DNA of 64,000 nt from Nonomuraea africana (GTDB lineage Bacteria > Actinomycetota > Actinomycetes > Streptosporangiales > Streptosporangiaceae): assembly GCF_014873535.1 (NCBI RefSeq), contig NZ_JADBEF010000001.1:6076001-6140000 (forward strand). Reading direction: 5' to 3'. A program made the translations under genes and the position numbers. Positions 45,826-54,943 of the stretch are shown one piece after another (the first letter of the stretch is position 1; every line of letters starts with the position of its first letter). Under the pieces are notes generated by a model. The model saw only the letters and a list, made by a program, of their open reading frames with translations, was not told the DNA's origin and made no database searches.

Positions 45826-46667
45826 GCCTGGCCCACCGTCTGGCGCTGGCGCCCGAGGCCGTCGATCTCCAGCTCGATCACGTCGCCGCTCTTCAGGTAC
45901 GGCTGGCCCGGCAGGCCCAGCGCGACACCCGCGGGCGTGCCGGTGTTGATGACGTCGCCCGGCTCCAGCACCATGAACCTGCTGAGGTAGCGGACGATCT
46001 CGGCCACGTCGAAGATCATGTTCTTGGTGTTGCCGTTCTGGCGGAGCTCCCCGTTGACCCACAGCCGCAGCCCGAGGTCCTGGGGGTCGCCGACCTCGTC
46101 GGCGGTGACCAGCCACGGGCCCATCGGGTTGAAGGTCTCGCACGACTTGCCCTTGTCCCACTGGCCGCCGCGCTCGAGCTGGAACTCCCGCTCGGAGACG
46201 TCGTTGGAGATCGCGTAACCGGCGATCTTCGTCAGCGCCTCCTCCCTCGACTCCAGGTAGCGGCAGGTCTCGCCGATGACCACGGCGAGCTCGACCTCCC
46301 AGTCGGTCTTCACGCTGTCGCGCGGCACCAGGACCTGGTCGTCGGGCCCGATCACCGTGTTGGGCGCCTTCATGAACACGACGGGCTCGGTGGGCGGGGT
46401 CGCGCCCGTCTCCGCCGCGTGGTCGCTGTAGTTGAGGCCAATGCACACGATCTTTCCGGGCCTGGCGATCGGCGGGCCGACGCGCAGCCCCTCCCCGTCG
46501 ATCGCGGACAGGTCGCCGCGCTCCAGCGCGTCGCGGACGCGCGCCACTCCCCCCGAAGCGAGGAAAGCCCCGTCGATCTCGGGCTCTCCGATGTCGTACA
46601 GGTTTCCCGCGGCGTCCATCACCGCCGGACGTTCCTGACCGACATGTCCTACTCGCAGCAGCTTCAC
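45822..46667 (-). CDS. Fumarylacetoacetase-family hydrolase, probable 2,4-diketo-3-deoxy-L-fuconate hydrolase
   Basis: 281 residues from the GTG at 46667 (GAGGG upstream). FAH fold: KIVCIGLNYSDHAAE, KAPNTVIGPDDQVLVP, the metal ligands in WEVELAVVIGE and GYAISNDVSERE, and VINTGTPAGVALG. Splits the diketo acid into pyruvate and L-lactate. First gene of the operon, so its upstream region carries the operon promoter and the GntR-type box. No lactonase gene is present in the operon; the lactone may open spontaneously. Confidence 0.88.
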   Translation of the reverse strand: MKLLRVGHVGQERPAVMDAAGNLYDIGEPEIDGAFLASGGVARVRDALERGDLSAIDGEGLRVGPPIARPGKIVCIGLNYSDHAAETGATPPTEPVVFMKAPNTVIGPDDQVLVPRDSVKTDWEVELAVVIGETCRYLESREEALTKIAGYAISNDVSEREFQLERGGQWDKGKSCETFNPMGPWLVTADEVGDPQDLGLRLWVNGELRQNGNTKNMIFDVAEIVRYLSRFMVLEPGDVINTGTPAGVALGLPGQPYLKSGDVIELEIDGLGRQRQTVGQA

Positions 46668-46899
46668 ACCGCATCCCTCAGCTATACATCGGATGTCTCG
46701 CTTCCTGATGCTCGTTGCCGCAGGTGTCGCTGTCAAGTACTCCACTGCAGATACATCCGACCGTGACCTGGCCAGATAGGGGTATTTCTGCATATGTGAA
46801 CGGGTAAGCTCGCGAAAACATCGGAGCTGAACCCTTGTTACGGCTGCGTTTCAGGTGCTACCTACTTGGCGGACATCTGCGATTCACCGGAGGACTCCG
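46668..46899. promoter_or_regulatory. Divergent promoter region of the L-fucose operon and the GH95 genes
   Basis: Contains ACATCGGATGT at 46686-46696, the exact reverse complement of the core of the palindrome before the GntR gene (35271-35281 region). Weaker copies: ACATCCGACCG at 46753-46763 (8 of 11) and ACATCGGAGCT at 46818-46828 (9 of 11, nearer GH95). The arrangement suits one regulator acting on both directions. No other gene is seen here. Confidence 0.75.
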
Positions 46900-49800
46900 T
46901 TGGCCGTACCCCGCGCGTTAGTTCTGCTCTCCGCCGTCCTGATCGGAGCGATACCCGTGCCAGCAGCCCAGGCCGCCGCCGGCCCACCCGACGACCTGAC
47001 GCTCTGGTACGAGCAACCGGCCACCAGCTGGGAGCGGCAGTCGCTGCCCATCGGCAACGGCGCGCTCGGCGCCACGGTGTTCGGCGGCGTGGGCAGCGAG
47101 CAGCTGCAGTTCAACGAGAAGACGCTGTGGACCGGCGGCCCCGGTTCCAAGGGCGGCTACGACTTCGGCAACTGGACCAGCCCGAGACCTGGCGCGATCG
47201 CCGAGGTACAGGCGCAGATCGACCGCGACGGCAGGATGTCGCCCGACGCGGTGGCCAGGAAGCTCGGCCAGCCCAAGAGCGGTTTCGGCGCCTACCAGAC
47301 CTTCGGCGACCTCTGGCTGGACACCGGCCACACGGCCGCCACCGGCTATCGGAGGGAGCTGAGCCTGCGCGAGGCCGTCGCCAGGGTCGGTTACACCTCG
47401 GGCGGCGTCACCTACGCCCGCGAGTACTTCGCCAGCCATCCCGGCAACGTGATCGTCGGCAGGCTCAGCGCGTCGGAGGCGGGCAAGGTCTCCTTCACGC
47501 TGCGGACCTCGTCGCCGCGCGACGACAAGACGGTCTCCGTCAAGGACGGCAGGCTGACCGTTCGCGGCGCGCTGGCCGACAACGGCATGGTGTTCGAGTC
47601 GCAGGTACAGGTCATCACGACCGGCGGCAGCCGTACCGACGGCGCCGACCGGATCACCGTCACGGGCGCCGACAGCGCCGTGTTCGTGCTGTCGGCGGGC
47701 ACGGACTACGCCGGCTCCTACCCCACCTACCGGGGCGAGGACCCGCACGCGAAGGTCACCGCCACGGTCGACGCCGCCGTCGCGAAGGGCTACGACGGGC
47801 TCAGGCGGGCGCACCTCGAGGACTACACCAATCTCTTCGACCGCGTGAAGCTCGACATCGGGCAGAAGGCGCCCTCCGTGCCGACCGACAGGCTGCGCGC
47901 CAGCTACACGGGCGGCGCCTCCGCCGACGACAGGGCGCTGGAGGCGATGTTCTTCGCCTACGGCCGCTACCTGCTCATCGCCTCCTCGCGTGACGGCTCG
48001 CTGCCCGCCAACCTGCAGGGTGTGTGGAACAACTCCACCAATCCGCCGTGGTCGGCCGACTACCACGTCAACATCAACCTGCAGATGAACTACTGGCTGG
48101 CCGAGCAGACCAACCTGGCGGAGACCACCACGTCCTACGACGACTACATCAAGGCGCTGGTCGCCCCGGGGCAGCGGACCGCCAAGGAGATGTTCGGCTC
48201 GCGCGGCTGGGTGGTCCACAACGAGACCAACCCGTTCGGCTTCACCGGCGTGCACGACTGGTCGACCGCCTTCTGGTTCCCCGAGGCGGCGGCCTGGACC
48301 ACCCAGCAGATGTACGACCACTACCTGTTCGGCAAGGACCTCGACTACCTGCGCTCGGTCTACCCGGTGATGCGCGAGGCCGCGCTGTTCTGGGTGGACA
48401 ACCTGCACACCGACCCGAGGGACGGCAAGCTCGTCGTCTCGCCCAGCTACTCCCCCGAGCAGGGCGACTTCTCCGCCGGCGCGTCGATGTCGCAGCAGAT
48501 CGTCCACGACCTGTTCGCCAACGTGCTGGAGGCCGCCACCGCGCTCGGCACCGACGAGCCCGAGGTGCGGAAGGCGATGGACCGCCTCGACCCCGGCCTG
48601 CGCATCGGCGGGTGGGGCCAGCTCCAGGAGTGGAAGTCCGACTGGGACGACCCGGCCAACACCCACAGGCACGTCTCCCACCTGTTCGCCCTGCACCCCG
48701 GCCGCCAGATCGCCCCTGGCTCCAAGGAGGCGAAGGCGGCCGAGGTCTCGCTGACCGCGCGCGGCGACGGCGGCACCGGCTGGTCCAAGGCCTGGAAGAT
48801 CAACTTCTGGGCGCGCCTGCTCGACGGCGACCACGCGCACAAGATGCTGGGCGAGCAGCTCAAGAGCAGCACGCTGGACAACCTCTGGGACACCCACCCG
48901 CCCTTCCAGATCGACGGCAACTTCGGCGCCACCTCCGGCATGGCCGAGATGCTGCTGCAGTCGCAGTCGGGAGTGGTCGACGTGCTGCCCGCGCTGCCGT
49001 CCGCCTGGGCGACCGGCTCGGTCTCGGGCCTGCGCGCCCGTGGCAACGTGACCGTGGACGCCACCTGGAAGAACGGCACGGCCAGCGAGATCACGCTGCA
49101 CGCGGGATCGGCGGGGCCGCTGACTGTGCGCAACCAGATCTTCGCCGGGCGCTTCAGGCTCGTCGACTCCGCGGGCCGGGCCGTCCCTCTGACCAGGGAC
49201 GGCGACGCGGTGACCTTCACCGCCGAGGCGGGCCAGAGCTACCGCGCCAAGGGAGAGGTTCGCGTCGCCCTCGAGGCGCCCGCCGAGACCAGCCCAGGCC
49301 AGTCGTTCCCGGTCAAGGTCACCGTCACGGCCACCGGCGACCGCGCGGTTCCCGCCGGAGACGTGACGCTCCAGCTGCCCAAGGGCTGGACCTTCGCGCC
49401 CGGCTCGATCCACCTGCCGGCCACGACGCAGGCCAGGACGAGGAGCGCGGCCTTCACCGTCACCTCCGGTCCCGCCGACGGCTCGCGCAGCGCGCGGATC
49501 ACCGCGACCGTGCGGGGCGACGAGTGGTCGGGCCGCGGCGCCGCCGCGGTGGGCGTCGCCCCCTGCGCGGTACCCCCGGCCGACAAACCGCTGGTCACAT
49601 GGGATCCCTCGGCGGGCACGACCGTCGCCGACGGCTCCGGCAACGGCAGGGACGCCACCGTCGTCGGCTCCGCCGCCTACGACGGCGACGGCGGGCTCGT
49701 GCTCAACGGCGCCACCTACCTGACCACCGCGCCCACCACGCTCGGGTTCCTGCGCGAGGCGTCCTTCGCGGCGGAGGTCAAGGTCGCGGGGACCGGTTAC

Positions 49801-50181
49801 CGCCGCCTGTTCGACTCCCAGCCGTCGGGCAACCCCGGCAACGACGGGGTGCTGATCGACCTGACGCCCGACAACAGGGTCCGCTTCATCGGCGCGGGCC
49901 TGAACGTCACGACCGACGCCACGGTGCCCACCGGCCGCTACGTCGACCTGGTCGTCACCATGGGCCGCGACGGCACGGTCACCGTCTACGCCGACGGCGC
50001 CCGGATCGGCGGCGCGAAGGTGCCCGCCGACGGGATCACCGGCTGCGCCACCAGGCCGCTGCGCTTCGCCGCCGACCAGGGCGGCGGCCAGCGTCTCAGC
50101 GGCGCCGTAGACCGCGTCGCGATCTTCGCCCGCGCGCTGACCCCCGCCGAAGTCCCCACCTGGCAGCAGCTCGCCTTCTGA
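46900..50181 (+). CDS. Secreted GH95 alpha-L-fucosidase with NEW3- and LamG-like domains
   Basis: 1093 residues from the TTG at 46900, which follows GGAGGA and begins a clean signal peptide (1-26); the open frame from 46855 adds 15 unlikely residues. GH95 catalytic part (about 30-800): Asn391 and Asn393 in HVNINLQMNYWLAEQ, acid Glu519 in SPSYSPEQG, and Asp672 in QIDGNFGATSGMAEML, the residues of the inverting 1,2-alpha-L-fucosidase AfcA. Then a NEW3-like beta domain (about 795-890) and a LamG/concanavalin-like domain (about 895-1090). It releases L-fucose from polymers or glycans outside the cell. Divergent from the fucose operon. Confidence 0.93.
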   Translation: MAVPRALVLLSAVLIGAIPVPAAQAAAGPPDDLTLWYEQPATSWERQSLPIGNGALGATVFGGVGSEQLQFNEKTLWTGGPGSKGGYDFGNWTSPRPGAIAEVQAQIDRDGRMSPDAVARKLGQPKSGFGAYQTFGDLWLDTGHTAATGYRRELSLREAVARVGYTSGGVTYAREYFASHPGNVIVGRLSASEAGKVSFTLRTSSPRDDKTVSVKDGRLTVRGALADNGMVFESQVQVITTGGSRTDGADRITVTGADSAVFVLSAGTDYAGSYPTYRGEDPHAKVTATVDAAVAKGYDGLRRAHLEDYTNLFDRVKLDIGQKAPSVPTDRLRASYTGGASADDRALEAMFFAYGRYLLIASSRDGSLPANLQGVWNNSTNPPWSADYHVNINLQMNYWLAEQTNLAETTTSYDDYIKALVAPGQRTAKEMFGSRGWVVHNETNPFGFTGVHDWSTAFWFPEAAAWTTQQMYDHYLFGKDLDYLRSVYPVMREAALFWVDNLHTDPRDGKLVVSPSYSPEQGDFSAGASMSQQIVHDLFANVLEAATALGTDEPEVRKAMDRLDPGLRIGGWGQLQEWKSDWDDPANTHRHVSHLFALHPGRQIAPGSKEAKAAEVSLTARGDGGTGWSKAWKINFWARLLDGDHAHKMLGEQLKSSTLDNLWDTHPPFQIDGNFGATSGMAEMLLQSQSGVVDVLPALPSAWATGSVSGLRARGNVTVDATWKNGTASEITLHAGSAGPLTVRNQIFAGRFRLVDSAGRAVPLTRDGDAVTFTAEAGQSYRAKGEVRVALEAPAETSPGQSFPVKVTVTATGDRAVPAGDVTLQLPKGWTFAPGSIHLPATTQARTRSAAFTVTSGPADGSRSARITATVRGDEWSGRGAAAVGVAPCAVPPADKPLVTWDPSAGTTVADGSGNGRDATVVGSAAYDGDGGLVLNGATYLTTAPTTLGFLREASFAAEVKVAGTGYRRLFDSQPSGNPGNDGVLIDLTPDNRVRFIGAGLNVTTDATVPTGRYVDLVVTMGRDGTVTVYADGARIGGAKVPADGITGCATRPLRFAADQGGGQRLSGAVDRVAIFARALTPAEVPTWQQLAF

Positions 50182-50191
50182 AAGGCCCCCC

Positions 50192-53008
50192 GTGAACGAC
50201 TCGTTCCACCCGTCCCGCAGGGCCGTGCTCGGCGGGACGGCGGGCGCCCTCGCGCTCGCCATGATGGGCGCGCTGCCCGCACACGCTCAGGCGCCGCGCT
50301 TCCCCCTGAAATACCGTCTCGACACCCCCGAGAGCTGGGCCGCCTTCCTCGGCGAGCTCGACCTGAAGTGGGGCAAGCCGCCCCGCACCTTCTACGAGGG
50401 ACCCTTCCTCGGCAACGGCGGCCTCGGCGCCTCCGTCTACACCGTCTCCGACCGGCTGTCGTTCACCCTCGGCGACAGCAGGGTCCGTGACCACCAGGGC
50501 ACCGGCGGCTCGCTGTTCGGCGACGCCAGGCTCAGGATCGGCAGGCTCGACCTGGTCACTACTGGCGCCCTGCTCGACGTGGACCTGCGCCTGTCGCTGT
50601 TCGACGCAGAGCTGAGCGGCACCGTCACCACCACGGCGGGCACGATCGCGCTCAGGGCGTTCACGCACGCGACACGCGACCTGCTCGTCGTCGACGCCGA
50701 GCCGTCCGAGGGCGAGAGCGTGAAGTGGGCGTTCACGCCGTACAAGGCGGAGAGCCCCCGCCTCGGTTTCAACCCCCGGCCCGCCGGGCTCAAGGACAAC
50801 CCGGCCGCGGTGGTGTCCGCCGACCGGTGCGACCAGGACCTCACCGCCGGCGGGCGCACCACGACCGCGTGGCGGGTCACCGGCACGACTCTGCTGGCGA
50901 GCGTCGCCCACACCTTCCCGGCAAGGGACGCCACGGAGCGGGCGCTGGCCGTCCTCGACGGGGCGCCCGACCTGGCCACGCTGACGGCCGAGCACCGGGC
51001 CTGGTGGAACGCCTACTACCGGAAGAGCTTCGTCTCCCTGCCCGACGGCCGGCTGCAGAGCTTCTACTGGATCCAGCTCTACAAGATCGCCAGCGCGACC
51101 CGCAGGGACCTGCCGCCGGTCGGCACGTGCGCCCTCTGGCTGGAGCCGACGCCGTGGCCGGGCACGTGGTGGAACCTGAACGTGCAGCTGGAGTACTGGC
51201 TGATCAACGCCACGGGCCACCGCGAGCTCGACTCACTGACCGCCTCCATCGGGAAGTACCGCGACAACCTGACGCTCAACGTGGGCGAGAAGTACCGCGC
51301 GGACTCGGCGGGGCTGTGCCGGACGAGCCAGGAGGACCTGCTGTCAGGGGCGCTCGCCGAGCCGGGTGACACCACGGCACCCGCCTCGTCCCTGGAGCTG
51401 GGCAACCTGCCGTGGGCGCTGCACAACGTCTGGCTCGCCTACCGGCACACCATGGACGACGACCTGCTGCGGGACCTGCTCTATCCCGTGCTGCGCCGGT
51501 CGGTCGGCTACTACCTGCACTTCCTGACCGAGGGCGCCGACGGCAGGCTGCACCTGCCCAGGACCTACTCCCCCGAGTACGACTTCGCCACCGACTGCAA
51601 CTACGACCTCGCGCTGATCACCTGGGGCTGCCGGACCCTGCTGTGGACGGTCGAGCGCCTCGGCGTCGAGGACGAGCTGGCGCCGCGCTGGCGGGAGGTG
51701 CTCGACCGGCTGGTCACCCCGCCGCAGGGCGCCGACGGCCTGTGGATCGGCGCCGACCGCAGGCTGACCTCCTCGCACCGGCACTTCTCCCACCTGCTGT
51801 GGTTCTATCCGCTCTACCTGCTCGACGTGACCGACCCCGCCAACAGGGACCTGCTCGAGCGCTCGCTCAAGCACTGGGTCGGGTTCACCGGGGCACTCCA
51901 GGGCTACACCTTCACCGGCGCGTCCTCGATGAGCTCGCTGCTCGGCGACGGCGATCGGGCGCTCGGCTACCTCAACACGCTGCTGGACCGCTACGTCCGG
52001 CCGAACACGATGTACGCCGAGACCGGTCCCGTCATCGAGACCCCCCTGGCGGGCGCCCAGTCGGTGCACGACATGCTGATCTCCAGCTGGGGCGGCACGA
52101 TCCGCGTCTTCCCCGCCGTCCCCTCCTCCTGGACGGAGGCCGCCTTCCACGACCTGCGCACCGAGGGCGCCTTCCAGGTCAGCGCCGTACGGCGGGGCGG
52201 CGCGACGGCGTTCGTGCGGATCAGGAGCCTGGCCGGCGAGCCGTGCCGGGTGATCCCGAACGGCCTGCCGGGGCCGTGGGCGGTCCAGGCGCTGCACGCG
52301 CCCAAGGACGTGCCGTTCCGCGTGGTGGACGGCGTGCTGGAGGTCGAGCTGGCCAAGGGCGAGGAGGTCATGATCTACCAGGCCGGCACCAGGCCCGACA
52401 CCGAGGTGCTCCCGGTGGCGGCGACCCCCCACACCTGGGGCCGCCCCGAGATTCCACGCGGGCCGAGCACGCCGGTGCCGCTCACCGGGCTGCTCAACCA
52501 CGACGGCATCACCCACCAGGACGCGCTCACCGACGGCGACCTCGGACAGGGCTACTCGCTGCCCGCCGAGGAGATGCCGGTCGCGGGGCCGTACCGCAGC
52601 GGGGGCATCGACTGGATCTTCCCCTCCTACGCCAACGGGGAGAAGAACAACGTCGTGCCGTCCGGGCAGCGGATCGAGGTGCCGCGCGGCTCCTACCAGG
52701 GCCTGCACGCGCTGGGTCTCGGCGTGAGCGGGGTCTCGGCCCAGATCGTGACGCTGGAGTACGCCGACGGCAGCACCGGGACCGTCTCGCTGCGGCTGTC
52801 GGACTGGGGACGCCAGCCGGAGAACGGCGAGGACGTCGCCGTCGCCACCACGCACCGGCACTTCAGGACGGGAGATCACGCGCTGGTCGTGCGGATCTTC
52901 CACCAGGCGGTGGCGGTGGATCCGGCGAAGGAACTGGTCGCGCTCAGGCTGGGCAGCAGCTCCAACGGTCACCTCTTCGCGCTCAGCCTGGAGCGGCCGA
53001 TCTCCTGA
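50192..53008 (+). CDS. Secreted GH95-like glycosidase with Tat signal and altered base motif
   Basis: 938 residues from the GTG at 50192, 10 bases after the previous stop. Tat signal RRAVLGG (9-15) and cleavage near 33. It follows the GH95 layout: LGNGGLGASVYTVSDRLSF, Asn328 and Asn330 in WWNLNVQLEYWLIN, Glu462 in RTYSPEYDF, a HRHFSHLLWFYPL stretch. The position of the GH95 Asp aligns with Glu616 (PVIETPLAGAQSVHDML), so the Ile-Asp-Gly-Asn-Phe-Gly motif is lost. A C-terminal beta domain (about 745-935) is unassigned. It may act on another L-galacto-configured sugar. Co-transcribed with the first GH95 gene. Confidence 0.85.
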   Translation: MNDSFHPSRRAVLGGTAGALALAMMGALPAHAQAPRFPLKYRLDTPESWAAFLGELDLKWGKPPRTFYEGPFLGNGGLGASVYTVSDRLSFTLGDSRVRDHQGTGGSLFGDARLRIGRLDLVTTGALLDVDLRLSLFDAELSGTVTTTAGTIALRAFTHATRDLLVVDAEPSEGESVKWAFTPYKAESPRLGFNPRPAGLKDNPAAVVSADRCDQDLTAGGRTTTAWRVTGTTLLASVAHTFPARDATERALAVLDGAPDLATLTAEHRAWWNAYYRKSFVSLPDGRLQSFYWIQLYKIASATRRDLPPVGTCALWLEPTPWPGTWWNLNVQLEYWLINATGHRELDSLTASIGKYRDNLTLNVGEKYRADSAGLCRTSQEDLLSGALAEPGDTTAPASSLELGNLPWALHNVWLAYRHTMDDDLLRDLLYPVLRRSVGYYLHFLTEGADGRLHLPRTYSPEYDFATDCNYDLALITWGCRTLLWTVERLGVEDELAPRWREVLDRLVTPPQGADGLWIGADRRLTSSHRHFSHLLWFYPLYLLDVTDPANRDLLERSLKHWVGFTGALQGYTFTGASSMSSLLGDGDRALGYLNTLLDRYVRPNTMYAETGPVIETPLAGAQSVHDMLISSWGGTIRVFPAVPSSWTEAAFHDLRTEGAFQVSAVRRGGATAFVRIRSLAGEPCRVIPNGLPGPWAVQALHAPKDVPFRVVDGVLEVELAKGEEVMIYQAGTRPDTEVLPVAATPHTWGRPEIPRGPSTPVPLTGLLNHDGITHQDALTDGDLGQGYSLPAEEMPVAGPYRSGGIDWIFPSYANGEKNNVVPSGQRIEVPRGSYQGLHALGLGVSGVSAQIVTLEYADGSTGTVSLRLSDWGRQPENGEDVAVATTHRHFRTGDHALVVRIFHQAVAVDPAKELVALRLGSSSNGHLFALSLERPIS

Positions 53009-53014
53009 CCGGCC

Positions 53015-53734
53015 TCAGCCGGAACCGTCGCGCCCGCGGCGGGCCTGGAACCAGAGCGCTCCGAGGGCGGCCAGCGCGCCGCCGGCCGCCCCCGCGAGCA
53101 GCCCGACCAGGAAACCCGCGCCGCCGCCCGAGACGCCGGACAGCAGCACCAGCGAGAGGACCAGGCACACCGCGCAGAAGCCGATCAGCAGGAAGAACCG
53201 CTTGCTGAAGAAGGCGCCCTTCCCCGGCGCGCGGGGCGGCGCGCCCAGCTCCGCGTCGGGCCCGAGGCTGGCCGCCTTCGGCCGCTTGAAGTACTCGTAG
53301 AAGAACCAGGTGCCGCACGGCTCCCAGCCGTCGGGCGCGAGCTCCTCGACCAGGGCCGGCCTGCCCTTCCTGGTGACCACCTCGCGGCGGTACTCCCAGC
53401 GCTGGGGGTTGTCCTCGTCACGGTGGCAGACGAACCGGCCCGCGGCGTCGACCCTGTCGACCTCCCAGCCTTGGTCGCCGAACTCGTTCAGGTGGTGCTC
53501 GTCGACGAAGATGTCGGCGGTCCAGCGCCAGGTGCTCGACTCGGCGGCGTTCTCGGTCGCCGGAGCCGCGCCGAGCTGCCGGGCGAAGCCGGCGGCGGGC
53601 CCGAACTCCTCCTCGGGGTCGCCGCCGCTCTCCGCCAGGTAGGCGGTGAGGTCGGCGACGGTGGCCGTCACCGTATCCTCGGGCACGCCCCGCTCGCGCA
53701 GCCGTACGGCCAGCTCGTCGAAGTAGCCGCTCAC
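53015..53734 (-). CDS. Membrane protein with HAAS-like and DUF2812-like domains, PadR partner
   Basis: 239 residues from the GTG at 53734, overlapping the padR stop (GTGA). N-terminal helical HAAS-like domain (YFDELAVRLRERGVPED; EEEFGPAAGFARQLGA), a DUF2812-like middle (LNEFGDQGWEVDRVDAAG), and two C-terminal transmembrane helices (about 175-200 and 205-230). PadR-HAAS pairs are thought to act as a sensing unit in which the membrane protein binds or controls the repressor. The signal is unknown. Confidence 0.78.
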   Translation of the reverse strand: MSGYFDELAVRLRERGVPEDTVTATVADLTAYLAESGGDPEEEFGPAAGFARQLGAAPATENAAESSTWRWTADIFVDEHHLNEFGDQGWEVDRVDAAGRFVCHRDEDNPQRWEYRREVVTRKGRPALVEELAPDGWEPCGTWFFYEYFKRPKAASLGPDAELGAPPRAPGKGAFFSKRFFLLIGFCAVCLVLSLVLLSGVSGGGAGFLVGLLAGAAGGALAALGALWFQARRGRDGSG

Positions 53735-54069
53735 TGGATGCCTCCCTTGGCGAGCACCGACCGCACGGACCGGTCGAACGCGACCCACAGGTCGCCCTGC
53801 TCGGCCAGCGTTCGCCTGCCCTGCTCGGTCAGCCGGTAGTAGCGCCTGCCCGGCCCCCGCTCGGTCACCCTGAACTCGGCCGCCACCAGCCCCGCCTCTT
53901 CGAGACGGTTGAGCACCGGGTAGAGCGTGCCGCCCTTGATCTGGCCGAGGCCCGATTCGGCCAGGCTCTTGGCGATCTCGTAGCCGTAGTTCTCACCTTC
54001 GGTGAGACTGGCCAGGACGAGCAGGTCGAGCACGCCCTTGAGCCAGCTCGCCCGGCGGTCGGTAGTCAT
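53731..54069 (-). CDS. PadR-family transcriptional regulator
   Basis: 112 residues, the short PadR-s1 type: winged helix with LKGVLDLLVLASLTEGENYGYEIAK, GGTLYPVLNRLEEAGLV and the wing GPGRRYYRLTEQGRRTL, then a dimer helix. Binding site candidates lie just upstream (54072-54086) and before the CPBP gene (54840-54854). It is in line with the CPBP gene (14 bases) and the HAAS-type gene, forming a three-gene run on the minus strand. Confidence 0.92.
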   Translation of the reverse strand: MTTDRRASWLKGVLDLLVLASLTEGENYGYEIAKSLAESGLGQIKGGTLYPVLNRLEEAGLVAAEFRVTERGPGRRYYRLTEQGRRTLAEQGDLWVAFDRSVRSVLAKGGIQ

Positions 54070-54071
54070 GG

Positions 54072-54086
54072 TAGCGATGCTATCTA
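54072..54086 (-). promoter_or_regulatory. Candidate PadR operator, copy 1
   Basis: TAGCGATGCTATCTA, with inner palindrome TAGC-GAT-GCTA, 2 bases before the padR start and over the CPBP stop codon. Matches the copy at 54840-54854 in 13 of 15 bases, same orientation. Confidence 0.6.
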
Positions 54087-54788
54087 CACCGTTCCCCCAC
54101 CTACGACCTCACGCGTCTGCGGCCGCGGGCTCTCGGCCGGCCGGGCCATCAGCAGGGAACGGATGTCGATCAGAATGTGGATCACGATCGGCAGCGCCAG
54201 CGATCCGCTGGTGAAGTAGAGCATGGTGAGCGAGAAGCCCGCGAGCGTGACCATCACCATGCCCCTCCAGCCCTGGTAGAGGTGCCCTGCCACGAACACC
54301 GCCAGCGCCAGCCCCGCGGCGACCGGACGAGGGGCGCCCATCGAGGTGAACATCGAGATCAGCAGCCCTCTGAAGACGATCTCCTCGCACACGCCCGCGC
54401 TGACGGCCAGGACGAGCGCCAGCCACCTCTGCCCGTTCGTCCTGGGAATCAGCGCTTCGAAGGCTGCCTGACCGGGCATCGGGCTGCCCGACCTCCTCAT
54501 CACCAGGGCGATCACCACCGAGACGACGACCAGCCCGGTGATGGTTCCGAGCAGCGTCGACACGTCAGAGGGAACCGTCAGGCCCAGGTCCGCCAGGTCG
54601 ATCTCGGGCGAGAGTCCGACGACCAGCAGCGCGACGACGGCCATCCCCCACAGCTCGGCCGTCCAGGCGAGGAACATCCGCGTGTAGCGGCTCGGATCGT
54701 CCTTGAGAGCCGCGTACGAACGGCGGCCGAGCAGCGGGCTCACCACCGCGAGATGGACCACCAGGGCGATGAAGAGGGCGAGCGACAT
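54084..54788 (-). CDS. CPBP-family intramembrane metalloprotease (CAAX protease-like)
   Basis: 234 residues from the ATG at 54788 with AGGAGG 8 bases before; the open frame from 54845 is not supported. Several hydrophobic helices; the Abi/CPBP motifs are CEEIVFRG (EExxxR), FVAGHLYQGWRG and VIHILIDI. These proteases are associated with bacteriocin immunity or membrane-protein processing; the substrate is unknown. First gene of the run with padR and the HAAS-type protein, so it is likely under PadR control. Confidence 0.9.
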   Translation of the reverse strand: MSLALFIALVVHLAVVSPLLGRRSYAALKDDPSRYTRMFLAWTAELWGMAVVALLVVGLSPEIDLADLGLTVPSDVSTLLGTITGLVVVSVVIALVMRRSGSPMPGQAAFEALIPRTNGQRWLALVLAVSAGVCEEIVFRGLLISMFTSMGAPRPVAAGLALAVFVAGHLYQGWRGMVMVTLAGFSLTMLYFTSGSLALPIVIHILIDIRSLLMARPAESPRPQTREVVGGGTV

Positions 54789-54839
54789 GGGGCGAACCTC
54801 CTGAGTTCCGGTACGACTTAGACGGTAGAACAAGCTAGT

Positions 54840-54854
54840 TAGCAATGCAATCTA
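54840..54854 (-). promoter_or_regulatory. Candidate PadR operator, copy 2
   Basis: TAGCAATGCAATCTA, within the wider imperfect inverted repeat TAGTTAG ... CTAGCTA (54836-54858), 52 bases before the CPBP start. Confidence 0.6.
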
Positions 54855-54912
54855 GCTAGAGGCACTTCGCTACTTGACGGCCGTACAGGACTCGCATACA
54901 AAGGCGGGTAGG

Positions 54913-54926
54913 ACCACGTGCTTGAT
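54913..54926 (+). promoter_or_regulatory. KstR2-type box before the first P450
   Basis: ACCACGTGCTTGAT agrees with the published KstR2 consensus ANCAAGNNCTTGNT at every fixed position but one. It overlaps a perfect palindrome CTTGATCAAG (54921-54930) and lies 18 bases before the ATG. It matches the box before the second P450 in 11 of 14 bases. Confidence 0.55.
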
Positions 54927-54943
54927 CAAGTCAGGAGTCGCGC

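Noticed and set aside
39960..46667. Call of the sugar operon as L-rhamnose catabolism
   Set aside because: The mutarotase family alone would allow it, but the fuconate dehydratase signature and the GH95 neighbours point to L-fucose; no rhamnonate dehydratase or rhamnosidase is present.
46918..50262. 1114-codon minus-strand frame across GH95
   Set aside because: Shadow of the GH95 gene, which has full catalytic motifs, signal peptide and ribosome site.
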